From Oxalobacteraceae bacterium UBA5157 (GTDB lineage Bacteria; Pseudomonadota; Gammaproteobacteria; Burkholderiales; Burkholderiaceae_D): DNA of 11,716 nt. Of the stretch, positions 1-6,441 are shown piece after piece. How positions within the stretch are numbered: position 1 is the first letter of the stretch; each line of letters begins with the position of its first letter. The notes under the pieces were generated by a model. The model saw nothing but the letters and a program-made list of their open reading frames with translations. It did not search any database and was not told the origin of the DNA. Made by a program: the position numbers and the translations under genes. The stretch is from contig DHXL01000379.1 in NCBI GenBank assembly GCA_002415335.1, positions 6,141 to 17,856 of the forward strand, written 5' to 3'.

Positions 1-1508
1 CGTTCGAACGCGAATTCCGCGTCGAGAACCTGATCAAGCTGGAACAGAATTACCGTTCGCACGGCCATATCCTTGATACCGCGAACACGCTGATCGCGAA
101 CAACAGCAAGCGGCTCGGCAAGAATTTGCGCACCGATGCCGGCCATGGCGAGCCGGTGCGGATCTTCGAAGCAAGCAGCGATTTGCAAGAGGCGCAGTGG
201 ATCATCGAAGAGGCCAAGAGCCTGATCAGCGAAGGCGCGATGCGCAGCGAAATCGCGGTGCTGTACCGCTCCAATGCGCAATCGCGGGTCATCGAGCATG
301 CGTTGTTTTCGGCCGGGATTCCTTACAAGGTGTATGGCGGCCAGCGCTACTTCGAGCGCGCCGAGGTCAAGCATGCGATCGCCTATTTGCAGCTGATGGA
401 CAACCCGCACAATGACTCGGCGTTCCTGCGCATCGTGAACTTCCCGACGCGCGGCATCGGCTTGCGTTCGATCGAGCAGTTGCAGGACGCGGCCAAACAA
501 TATGGGATTTCGCTGTATGCGGCGGTGCCTTACGTCGCCGGCAAGGCGGGCTCCTCGCTCGGTGCATTCGTCAAGCTGATCGAGGGTACGCGCTTCGAAA
601 CCCAGCATCTGCCGCTGCCGGAAATGGTCAAGATCGTGCTGGAAACCAGCACGCTCATGAACCATTATCGAAACGAAAAAGAAGGCGCCGACCGCGTCGA
701 GAATTTGGAGCAACTCGTGAGCGCCGCCGCGCTGTTCGTGTCGGAAGAGGGCTTCGGCCAGGATGCGCCGGCCTTCCTCGGGCCACAGGCCGAGGCGATG
801 GCCGGACCCGCGCTGACGACCGCCGACGGGATCGAAGTGCTGGACGCCGACGCCCCGCTGCCGGCCGTGATGTCGCCGCTATCGGCCTTCCTGTCGCACG
901 CGTCGCTGGAAGCCGGCGACAACCAGGCGCAGGCTGGACAGGATGCGTTGCAGTTGATGACCGTGCACTCGGCCAAGGGTCTGGAGTTCGATGCGGTATT
1001 CATCACCGGCATGGAAGAAGGTTTGTTCCCGCACGAAAATAGCGCGAAGGAAGAAGGCGGCGTCGAGGAAGAGCGGCGTCTGATGTACGTCGCGATCACG
1101 CGCGCCAGGAAGCGCCTGTACATGTGTTTTTCGCAGACGCGGATGCTGCATGGGCAGACCCGCTACAACATGAAGTCGCGCTTTTTCGACGAGCTGCCGG
1201 AGCACACGCTCAAGTGGCTGTCGCCGAAAGTGCAGCATCACTGGTTCGGCCATCAGCACAAATCGGCGTGGGATGAGACGCCGGAATCCGGCGCCAACAA
1301 GATCGCGCAGAGCTTCGGCAAGAAGGATCTCGGCTGGAGCATCGGCGAGACGGTGTCGCACCAGAAGTTCGGTGAAGGCGTGATCGTCAATATCGAAGGC
1401 GGCGGCGACAATGCGCGCGCACACATCAATTTTGGCCGGCACGGGATGAAGCTGCTGGATTTGAGTATCGCCAAGCTGGAAAAAGTGGCGGCGCGCTTGA
1501 ATGGCTGA
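1..1508 (+). CDS. uvrD: UvrD/Rep/PcrA-family ATP-dependent DNA helicase, C-terminal part (5' end cut by window)
   Basis: The frame is open from base 3 to the TGA at 1506-1508, giving about 501 visible residues. The N-terminal Walker A part lies outside the window. Superfamily 1A helicase motifs appear in order: motif IV (LEQNYRS, 39-59), motif V (TVHSAKGLEFDAVF, near 960-1001) followed by GMEEGLFPH, and motif VI (EERRLMYVAITRARKRLY, near 1068-1121). The last ~55 residues (GWSIGETVSHQKFGEGVIV onward) match the Tudor-like C-terminal domain of UvrD/PcrA that contacts RNA polymerase. The family unwinds DNA 3'-5' in nucleotide excision and mismatch repair. An ATG at 126 is internal, because motif IV lies upstream of it in the same frame. 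UvrD is preferred over Rep because of the C-terminal domain, but the full protein would be needed to be sure. Confidence 0.93.
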   Translation, partial: FEREFRVENLIKLEQNYRSHGHILDTANTLIANNSKRLGKNLRTDAGHGEPVRIFEASSDLQEAQWIIEEAKSLISEGAMRSEIAVLYRSNAQSRVIEHALFSAGIPYKVYGGQRYFERAEVKHAIAYLQLMDNPHNDSAFLRIVNFPTRGIGLRSIEQLQDAAKQYGISLYAAVPYVAGKAGSSLGAFVKLIEGTRFETQHLPLPEMVKIVLETSTLMNHYRNEKEGADRVENLEQLVSAAALFVSEEGFGQDAPAFLGPQAEAMAGPALTTADGIEVLDADAPLPAVMSPLSAFLSHASLEAGDNQAQAGQDALQLMTVHSAKGLEFDAVFITGMEEGLFPHENSAKEEGGVEEERRLMYVAITRARKRLYMCFSQTRMLHGQTRYNMKSRFFDELPEHTLKWLSPKVQHHWFGHQHKSAWDETPESGANKIAQSFGKKDLGWSIGETVSHQKFGEGVIVNIEGGGDNARAHINFGRHGMKLLDLSIAKLEKVAARLNG

Positions 1509-1544
1509 TCCGGGCTGCGGTCGTTCTGCCGGCTGCTTTTTTTG

Positions 1545-1735
1545 TCCGGCGGCGCATCCGCCCGCAAGGTGCACCGAACGAGTAATGCATCACCACCGTC
1601 AATACGATCGACGGGGCAATAGAACAACGCTGGCATCGCCCACCCATAAGCCAACAAACCCGCCAACGTCCTGACCATAGCGCGCAGCAGCGCGTCAATT
1701 GCTTTCTGGGAACTAAAAGGATCGGCATCGACGTC
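1545..1735 (-). pseudogene. Decayed fragment of a BPSS1780-family membrane protein gene
   Basis: Read on the minus strand, this stretch resembles the 3' end of the intact BPSS1780-family gene at 3377-4162. Bases 1588-1601 are identical to 3455-3468 (CATCACCACCGTCA), and 1650-1681 matches 3519-3550 at 23 of 32 positions. At protein level, one frame gives AMVRTLAGLLA against AMVSALVGLLA of the intact protein (from residue 205). Another frame gives PSIVLTVVM against LSIVVTVVM (residues 229-236). The frame switch fits about a one-base deletion near 1611-1615, so the reading frame is broken. No start, RBS or N-terminal half was found. I infer a former tandem paralogue, or a partial duplicate, that has decayed. 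Its end points are approximate. Confidence 0.6.
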
Positions 1736-1847
1736 CTGTGTGACCAGAATGGAATGTTGCGCAATTGCGACATTTTTCCTTATGTGCGGTAACCCACAGA
1801 GTAATTGGACGGAAAGGCGGATAAGCATCCATCGACGCATGATCCGG

Positions 1848-1886
1848 CCCGGCCGATCCCTTTTAGGCGGAAAAAGTCTGGCCGGG
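1848..1886. repeat. Inverted repeat in the leader of the ice-binding gene
   Basis: CCCGGCC at 1848-1854 is perfectly complementary to GGCCGGG at 1880-1886, with a 25-base loop. It lies 118 bases before the chosen start of the ice-binding lipoprotein gene and is not followed by a T tract, so it does not look like an intrinsic terminator. It could be structure in a 5' leader or a chance GC-rich match. No known riboswitch consensus was recognised in 1736-2003. Confidence 0.3.
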
Positions 1887-2003
1887 ATTTGCCATCGTCG
1901 TAAGAGGTGTCAAGGGCCAAATCTTGATACAGGGTAGGTGCACGCCCGCAATGGATCGGCTATACGGCCACACCTTGCAGGCAAAATGAAGAGGAAAAGA
2001 AAG

Positions 2004-3167
2004 ATGAACAAATTTTTCAAGCCAATGACGTGGGTAATTGTATCGCTGCTCGCGGGATGTGGCGGTGGTGGAGGCGGTGAGTCAGGCACAAGCGCAACAT
2101 TGCTCGCGTCTGCTACGCTTGTTGCAGGCTCCTCCCCTACGGTCGCTTCCACGAGCCCAAGTAACGATGCCACGAACGTACCGACCAGCGCCAATAGCAG
2201 CAATAATATTGTGACCGGTACCGCAGTAACGGCAACCTTCAGTCAGCCGATGGATCCGGCAACGATCACCTCGATCCTCGCTGGAAAACTGCTCACGTTC
2301 ACGCTCAAGGAGACCGCCGGAAACAACGTATCCGGAACCGTCGCCATGAATGCCGAAAACACGGTGGCCACCTTCACGCCAACAACTTCCGCTCTGATCC
2401 CGGAGACGAGCTATACCGCCACGGTGACCACCGCAGCCAAGAGTAGCGGCGGTATTCAAATGGCCAATCCCGTTGTATGGAGTTTCACAACCAACGAGAT
2501 CGCGTCCACCTCTCAGGCGCCAGTAAACCTCGGCACGGCCGGTACTTTCGCGATTCTGAGCAAGACCGGGATCACTGACGTCTACGCATCTGCGATTGTC
2601 GGCGACGTTGGAACCAGCCCCATCACCGGTGCTGCGCTCCTTCTCACGTGCGGGGAAGTGACAGGGAAAATTTTCGTGGTCGATGCGGCCGGCCCTCTTC
2701 CCTGTGCTGTGAATGATGCGACCTCACTGACTGCGGCGGTGGGCGACATGGGAACCGCGTACCTCGACGCCGAGGGACGAACATCCCCTAATTTTACTGA
2801 ACTGGGCGCTGGTGAGATTGGCGGGCTCACGCTCGCTCCTGGTCTCTACAAATGGGGTACCGACCTCCTGATCAGCACTGACGTTACGCTCTCGGGTGGT
2901 CCGAACGACGTGTGGATCTTCCAGGTGGCGGGACAACTGATCCAGGCCAACGCTACGCGGGTGACGCTGGCCGGCGGTGCGCTAGCCAAGAACATCTTCT
3001 GGCAGGTCGCTGACAGCGCGTCGATCGGAACGACCGCTCACTTCGAGGGTGTCGTGCTGGGCAAGACGCTGGTGGCCGTGAAGACCGGCGCATCGGCGAA
3101 CGGCAGGCTGTTTGCACAAACTGCGGTCACTCTCCAAATGAACGCAATCACACAGCCCGCTCCTTAA
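2004..3167 (+). CDS. Ice-binding lipoprotein (Big_5 Ig-like + DUF3494 ice-binding domain)
   Basis: This is a 387-residue protein. The ATG at 2004 is chosen because GAGGAAAAG (1991-1999) is a good ribosome-binding site and because it places a lipoprotein signal at the N-terminus: a short basic start, a hydrophobic stretch, then lipobox LLAGC with Cys19. An upstream in-frame GTG (1938) and ATG (1986) would only add a charged extension. Cys19 is followed by six glycines, a flexible linker. Glycine at +2 argues against inner-membrane retention. Residues ~45-164 form a Big_5-type Ig-like domain ending VVWSFTTN. Residues ~173-385 are a DUF3494 (PF11999) domain, starting VNLGTAGTFAILSKTGI, with GLTLAPGLYKW and NDVWIFQVAGQL further on and ending near LQMNAITQP. 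DUF3494 proteins fold as a beta-solenoid that binds ice and inhibits recrystallisation. The lipid anchor suggests surface display rather than secretion. Ice binding itself is inferred from the family. Confidence 0.9.
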   Translation: MNKFFKPMTWVIVSLLAGCGGGGGGESGTSATLLASATLVAGSSPTVASTSPSNDATNVPTSANSSNNIVTGTAVTATFSQPMDPATITSILAGKLLTFTLKETAGNNVSGTVAMNAENTVATFTPTTSALIPETSYTATVTTAAKSSGGIQMANPVVWSFTTNEIASTSQAPVNLGTAGTFAILSKTGITDVYASAIVGDVGTSPITGAALLLTCGEVTGKIFVVDAAGPLPCAVNDATSLTAAVGDMGTAYLDAEGRTSPNFTELGAGEIGGLTLAPGLYKWGTDLLISTDVTLSGGPNDVWIFQVAGQLIQANATRVTLAGGALAKNIFWQVADSASIGTTAHFEGVVLGKTLVAVKTGASANGRLFAQTAVTLQMNAITQPAP

Positions 3168-3211
3168 GGATGCAAGGAGCATCACGACTGGGACAGACTA
3201 GCTGATAGGGC

Positions 3212-3235
3212 CAGCATGGCTTGACTCTCATGCTG
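3212..3235. repeat. Small inverted repeat after the ice-binding gene
   Basis: CAGCATG at 3212-3218 is complementary to CATGCTG at 3229-3235 with a 10-base loop. There is no T tract, so it is unlikely to be a terminator alone. It lies between the ice-binding gene stop and the stronger hairpin at 3271-3296 and may stabilise the mRNA 3' end. Confidence 0.3.
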
Positions 3236-3270
3236 ATTCGATTGCGGCAAGCCACACCAGGAGTACCAAA

Positions 3271-3302
3271 GGGTTGCAGATTTCAGTCTGTAACCCTTTT
3301 TT
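3271..3302 (+). terminator. Rho-independent terminator, + strand
   Basis: A 10-bp stem (GGGTTGCAGA at 3271-3280 with TCTGTAACCC at 3287-3296, one G-T pair) has a 6-base loop and is followed at once by six T (3297-3302). It lies about 100 bases after the ice-binding gene and is oriented to end that transcript. On the minus strand the hairpin is followed only by TTTGG, so termination of the converging BPSS1780 transcript would be weaker. Confidence 0.8.
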
Positions 3303-3376
3303 GGTTTTTGCGTAACGAGACAACGTGTATGGACCGACCCACCGGCGAAGTCCTGTTGTGATGGAAGTGCGGTCTG

Positions 3377-4162
3377 TTACTCCTGTGGAGATTCGTCCAA
3401 CGGCGCGGAAGGCTGGCCGAACATCTGCGTGTAAGTCGCATAAAACGAGCAGTACATCACCACCGTCACGACGATCGAGAGCGGCAACAGAACCACCATC
3501 GTCAGCGCCACGGTGTCGGCCAGCAGGCCGACCAGCGCACTGACCATCGCCGGCATCAGCACACCGATGCCAATCCACGCCAGGCCATACAGCATAAAGG
3601 CCTTGCCGGCGCGCCGCACCGCGAAGAAGCTGTAGAAGATCGCCTTGCCGACGCCCATGTCGTGCCAGGCGATCAGCGGGGCGGCATACCAGAACGCCAT
3701 CGCGGCCGGCAGGTAAACCGCCGCCGCAAACAGCATCGCCATGGTCATGTTGGAGTCCCGCACGGTCTTCGCGTCGAGCGCGATTTGCCCGCTCATGGCC
3801 TGCCAGAACACACCACCGTCGACCAGGCTCGAAGCGCCGACCGCGACCAATGCCGCCAACAGGTAGAGTACGCCCAGGCCGAGCAGCTTGCGAAAAGCGG
3901 GAGAGCGAAATCCGGTTAGCAGCAGTTTCGGATGTACGCGCTTACCTTGCTCAATATCGGCGCAAGCTTGCATGAATCCGATCGAGAACATCGGCACCAG
4001 CAGCAATGGAAGAATCTGCCCCAGCACGGGAATCAGGCCGAGGCCGAGCATCAGGAACATGTAACTGAGAAATAGCGTCGACATTTCGATCGGCTGCTTG
4101 CGGAACAGCGCGAAGCCCTGCCTGATCCAGAGCCAACCGGTGTTGGCGGGTAGTTTTTCCAT
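3377..4162 (-). CDS. BPSS1780-family polytopic membrane protein
   Basis: This 261-residue protein of unknown function has a short cytoplasmic-type N-terminus (MEKLPANTGWLWIRQGFALF) and about six hydrophobic segments, near residues 27-47, 48-66, 93-113, 140-165, 187-213 and 218-243. The tail is acidic. It resembles the BPSS1780 family, which is common in betaproteobacteria and has no established reaction. No catalytic motif was seen. Its ATG follows the thrB TGA after only two bases (TGA-GC-ATG), so it is very likely cotranscribed and translationally coupled with thrB; only a weak purine-rich stretch precedes the start. A decayed copy of its 3' end lies at 1545-1735. The family call comes from overall sequence character. 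Confidence 0.85.
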   Translation of the reverse strand: MEKLPANTGWLWIRQGFALFRKQPIEMSTLFLSYMFLMLGLGLIPVLGQILPLLLVPMFSIGFMQACADIEQGKRVHPKLLLTGFRSPAFRKLLGLGVLYLLAALVAVGASSLVDGGVFWQAMSGQIALDAKTVRDSNMTMAMLFAAAVYLPAAMAFWYAAPLIAWHDMGVGKAIFYSFFAVRRAGKAFMLYGLAWIGIGVLMPAMVSALVGLLADTVALTMVVLLPLSIVVTVVMYCSFYATYTQMFGQPSAPLDESPQE

Positions 4163-4164
4163 GC

Positions 4165-5130
4165 TCAGTTCGCCGTGGACAAAGGGGGCGCGACGTAACT
4201 GATGCGCTGGCGCAGGATGCGCTCGAAGTGGGAGGGATCGTGCGGCGTCAGCATTTCCGCGTCGCGCGGCAGAAAGAAATCGTATAGCCGCGAAAGCCAG
4301 AAGCGCAGGGCGCTTGCGCGCAGCATCGCTTGCCAGGCGGTCTGTTCGTCGCTGGTAAACGGACGCACCGCATGATAGGCGTCGAGAATCGCGCGCACGC
4401 GCGGCGCATCAAGCGCACCGCTGTTCAAGTCGATGCACCAGTCGTTGACGGTCACTGCGACGTCGAACAACCATGTATCGACACCAGCAAAATAGAAATC
4501 GAAAAATCCGGTCAGCCGCTCGCCGTCAAACATCACGTTGTTGCGAAACAGGTCGCCATGGATTACCCCGCGCGGCAATCGGTGGTAGGGCGCGGATGCC
4601 GCAAAGGCATCCTGAAAATGCATCTCCGCGCGCAGCAAATGCTGGTTGGCGTCCGACAGATAAGGCAGTACCACCGGCGTGGTTTCGTTCCACCAGTCCA
4701 GGCTGCGCAGATTCGGTTGAAGCAGCGGATAATCGTGCGCCGCGAGATGCATCTTTGCCAGCATCGCGCCGACCGCCGCGCAATGCGCGGGCGCCGGCGC
4801 CATCTGGCAACTGCCTTCCAGCTTGGTGACGATCGATGCCGGTTTGCCGTGCAAGGTATTCAGGATTTCGCCTTGCCGATTGGCGATCGGTTCCGGCACC
4901 AGTACGCCATGTTGCACCAGATGCCGCATCAGGTTGAGATAGAACGGCAGTTGGTCGAAATTCAGCTTTTCGAATACCGTGAGGACGTATTCGCCGCTTT
5001 CGGTGGTGAGGAAGAAATTGCTATTTTCGATGCCGGACGCGATGCCTTTGATCGCGATCGGCTTGCCGAGCGGGAATTGGGTAATCCAAGAGCCGAGATC
5101 ATCCAGGCTGACCGGGGTAAATACTGCCAT
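4165..5130 (-). CDS. thrB: Homoserine kinase (aminoglycoside-phosphotransferase fold)
   Basis: This is a 321-residue enzyme that phosphorylates homoserine to O-phosphohomoserine with ATP, the step before threonine synthase. It is the APH-fold ThrB found in many alpha- and betaproteobacteria, not the GHMP-type ThrB of E. coli. The start MAVFTPVSLDDL (ATG 5128-5130) matches the usual N-terminus of this family. A TTG 30 bases upstream (5158-5160) would add ten unlikely residues. The catalytic loop HGDLFRNN is at residues 191-198 (Brenner-type HGDxxxxN), and the metal-binding aspartate is in FFDFYFAGVDTW near residue 211. SGIENSNFFL near residues 32-41 is the nucleotide-binding hairpin. The gene lies 66 bases downstream of the DUF2782 gene and is coupled to the BPSS1780-family gene, so these probably form one operon. 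No strong Shine-Dalgarno was seen. Confidence 0.94.
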   Translation of the reverse strand: MAVFTPVSLDDLGSWITQFPLGKPIAIKGIASGIENSNFFLTTESGEYVLTVFEKLNFDQLPFYLNLMRHLVQHGVLVPEPIANRQGEILNTLHGKPASIVTKLEGSCQMAPAPAHCAAVGAMLAKMHLAAHDYPLLQPNLRSLDWWNETTPVVLPYLSDANQHLLRAEMHFQDAFAASAPYHRLPRGVIHGDLFRNNVMFDGERLTGFFDFYFAGVDTWLFDVAVTVNDWCIDLNSGALDAPRVRAILDAYHAVRPFTSDEQTAWQAMLRASALRFWLSRLYDFFLPRDAEMLTPHDPSHFERILRQRISYVAPPLSTAN

Positions 5131-5196
5131 GAGCGTGTCTGAAAAGAGGCGAGTCAGCAAATTAAGAGCGAAGCTAGCGTGCGCAACGGCGCGCGA

Positions 5197-5628
5197 CTAT
5201 TTCGCAGTCGTGGACGAGGCGGGTTCCGTCGTTTGCGGGGTCAGAGTCGGTGGCTGCGGCGTCTTCTTGACCGGTTTCGGTTTGCCGAATTCCAAGACCT
5301 GCCATTGTGCGCCGCGATTGGCACTGCTTTGCGTATCGCCCGGCAACGCGCTGCCGGCGGGTTCGTTCGGTTTCAGATAGTAGGTGCTCTTGCCGGTCTG
5401 GACCTTGATTTCCTTGATCTTGCCCTGCTTGCGGCTCTCGGTAATCTTTTTCCCACCTTCCGGTTTGCGAATCGTGACTGCCGGCGCCTCGCCTTCCGGC
5501 AGTTTTTCGAGTTTCGGCGGCGGCGTGCTGGCATCCTGAGCACTTGCTGCCAGCGGCATTGCGTAGGCGCTAACGCATAGCGCGACGATCGTCCAAAGCT
5601 TTGTTGTTGGCATTGAGGTACACATCAT
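5197..5628 (-). CDS. DUF2782 domain-containing periplasmic protein
   Basis: This small protein of about 143 residues from the chosen start has a signal peptide with a hydrophobic core (LWTIVALCVSAYA) and a likely signal peptidase I site after AASA. The mature part is proline-, lysine- and threonine-rich at both ends. Its core (EAPAVTIRKPEGG, ITESRKQGKIKEIKV, STYYLKP) fits DUF2782 (PF11191), a short betaproteobacterial family of unknown function often found beside thrB and polA. The start is uncertain: ATG at 5628, 5625 or 5613 all leave a workable signal peptide, and an ATG at 5667 would extend it further. None has a clear ribosome-binding site. It precedes thrB on the same strand. It may be membrane-associated or periplasmic, and no enzyme motif is visible. 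Confidence 0.8.
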   Translation of the reverse strand: MMCTSMPTTKLWTIVALCVSAYAMPLAASAQDASTPPPKLEKLPEGEAPAVTIRKPEGGKKITESRKQGKIKEIKVQTGKSTYYLKPNEPAGSALPGDTQSSANRGAQWQVLEFGKPKPVKKTPQPPTLTPQTTEPASSTTAK

Positions 5629-5676
5629 GGTTAGTGGCGCTTTGTCGGAGGGAGTTCTAGTCGCCATTGTAACAAA

Positions 5677-5693
5677 CGGAAACCGTATTTCCG
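5677..5693 (-). terminator. Possible weak terminator after the LOG gene
   Basis: On the minus strand CGGAAA pairs with TTTCCG (6-bp stem, 5-base loop) and is followed by TTTGTT. It begins about 10 bases after the LOG stop codon. The stem is short and AT-rich in part and the T tract is interrupted, so it may attenuate rather than fully stop transcription into the DUF2782-thrB operon. Confidence 0.4.
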
Positions 5694-5703
5694 GACAAAC
5701 CGC

Positions 5704-6441
5704 TCACAAATACACGCCGGTCTGCCGTTCCGGTTCGGCCGGCGCGCCTTCGCGCGCTTCATAAAATGCAAAGATCGCATCCACCACATTGGCAGGCTCA
5801 TCGATGAGTTGCATCAGATTGAGGTCATTTGCTTCTATCATGCCGTCTCCGACCATTTGGCTGCGGAACCAGTCCAGCAGTCCGCGCCAGAACGTGGTGC
5901 CGACCAGTATCACCGGGATCCGGCGCGATTTCCCGGTCTGGATCAGGGTCAAGACTTCGCTCAGTTCATCGAGCGTGCCGAAGCCGCCCGGCAGCACGAC
6001 ATAGGCGTCCGCATATTTGACGAACGCGACCTTGCGCGCAAAGAAATGCCTGAAGCTGATGGAAATATCTTGCCACGTATTGTTGCTCTGCTCGTGCGGC
6101 AATTCGATATTCAATCCGACCGATGACGACTTGCCTTCGAACGCGCCTTTGTTGGCGGCCTCCATGATGCCGGGCCCACCGCCGGAAATCACGGCGAAGC
6201 CTTCGTCCGACAGGCGGCGCGCAATATCGATGGCCAGCGCATAGTACGGATTATCGGGCTTGATGCGCGCGGAACCGAACATCGACACCGCCGGCCGCAG
6301 TTCGGACAGGCGTTCGGTCGACTCGATAAATTCTGCCATAATCGTGAACATATGCCACGATTCGCGCGCCTTCTTCGAAGTCGCGCGCTCAATGTTGGTC
6401 ACCTGCCGCAGCCGCGGCACATTCTTTCCGTGTGCTTCCAT
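5704..6441 (-). CDS. LOG family protein (TIGR00730; putative nucleotide 5'-monophosphate phosphoribohydrolase)
   Basis: This 245-residue Rossmann-fold protein has the two LOG signatures: SGGGPGIMEAANKGA at residues 86-100 and the active-site motif PGGFGTLDE at 151-159. The family (Lonely Guy, formerly annotated lysine decarboxylase) releases the base from nucleoside monophosphates such as cytokinin riboside 5'-monophosphate. In bacteria the physiological substrate is often unclear. The core starts near MFTIMAEFIE (residue 31). The preceding ~30 residues resemble the N-terminal extension of betaproteobacterial homologues, so the ATG at 6439-6441 is kept; ATGs at 6351 and 6339 are alternatives. 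With the long start, the ATG abuts the polA ATG on the other strand (CATATG), leaving no intergenic DNA. A weak AGGG lies about 11 bases upstream, inside polA. Confidence 0.92.
   Translation of the reverse strand: MEAHGKNVPRLRQVTNIERATSKKARESWHMFTIMAEFIESTERLSELRPAVSMFGSARIKPDNPYYALAIDIARRLSDEGFAVISGGGPGIMEAANKGAFEGKSSSVGLNIELPHEQSNNTWQDISISFRHFFARKVAFVKYADAYVVLPGGFGTLDELSEVLTLIQTGKSRRIPVILVGTTFWRGLLDWFRSQMVGDGMIEANDLNLMQLIDEPANVVDAIFAFYEAREGAPAEPERQTGVYL

Noticed and set aside
1509..1545. Terminator after uvrD (T7 tract at 1537-1543)
   Set aside because: The T tract is real, but no convincing stem ends directly before it, so it is not listed as a terminator.
879..1574. Minus-strand open frame across the uvrD 3' end
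   Set aside because: Antisense to conserved helicase motifs V and VI, without domain character of its own.
1740..1937. Small plus-strand open frame before the ice-binding gene
   Set aside because: No RBS, no hydrophobic or domain features, atypical codon pattern; probably chance.
4330..5142. 270-codon plus-strand open frame over thrB
   Set aside because: Antisense shadow of the homoserine kinase gene, which carries all family motifs on the minus strand.
6352..6441. Extended polA start at 6352 adding 30 residues
   Set aside because: Pol I proteins begin at the MNKTLLLVDG-type sequence; the extension lies antisense to conserved LOG coding sequence and has no ribosome-binding site.
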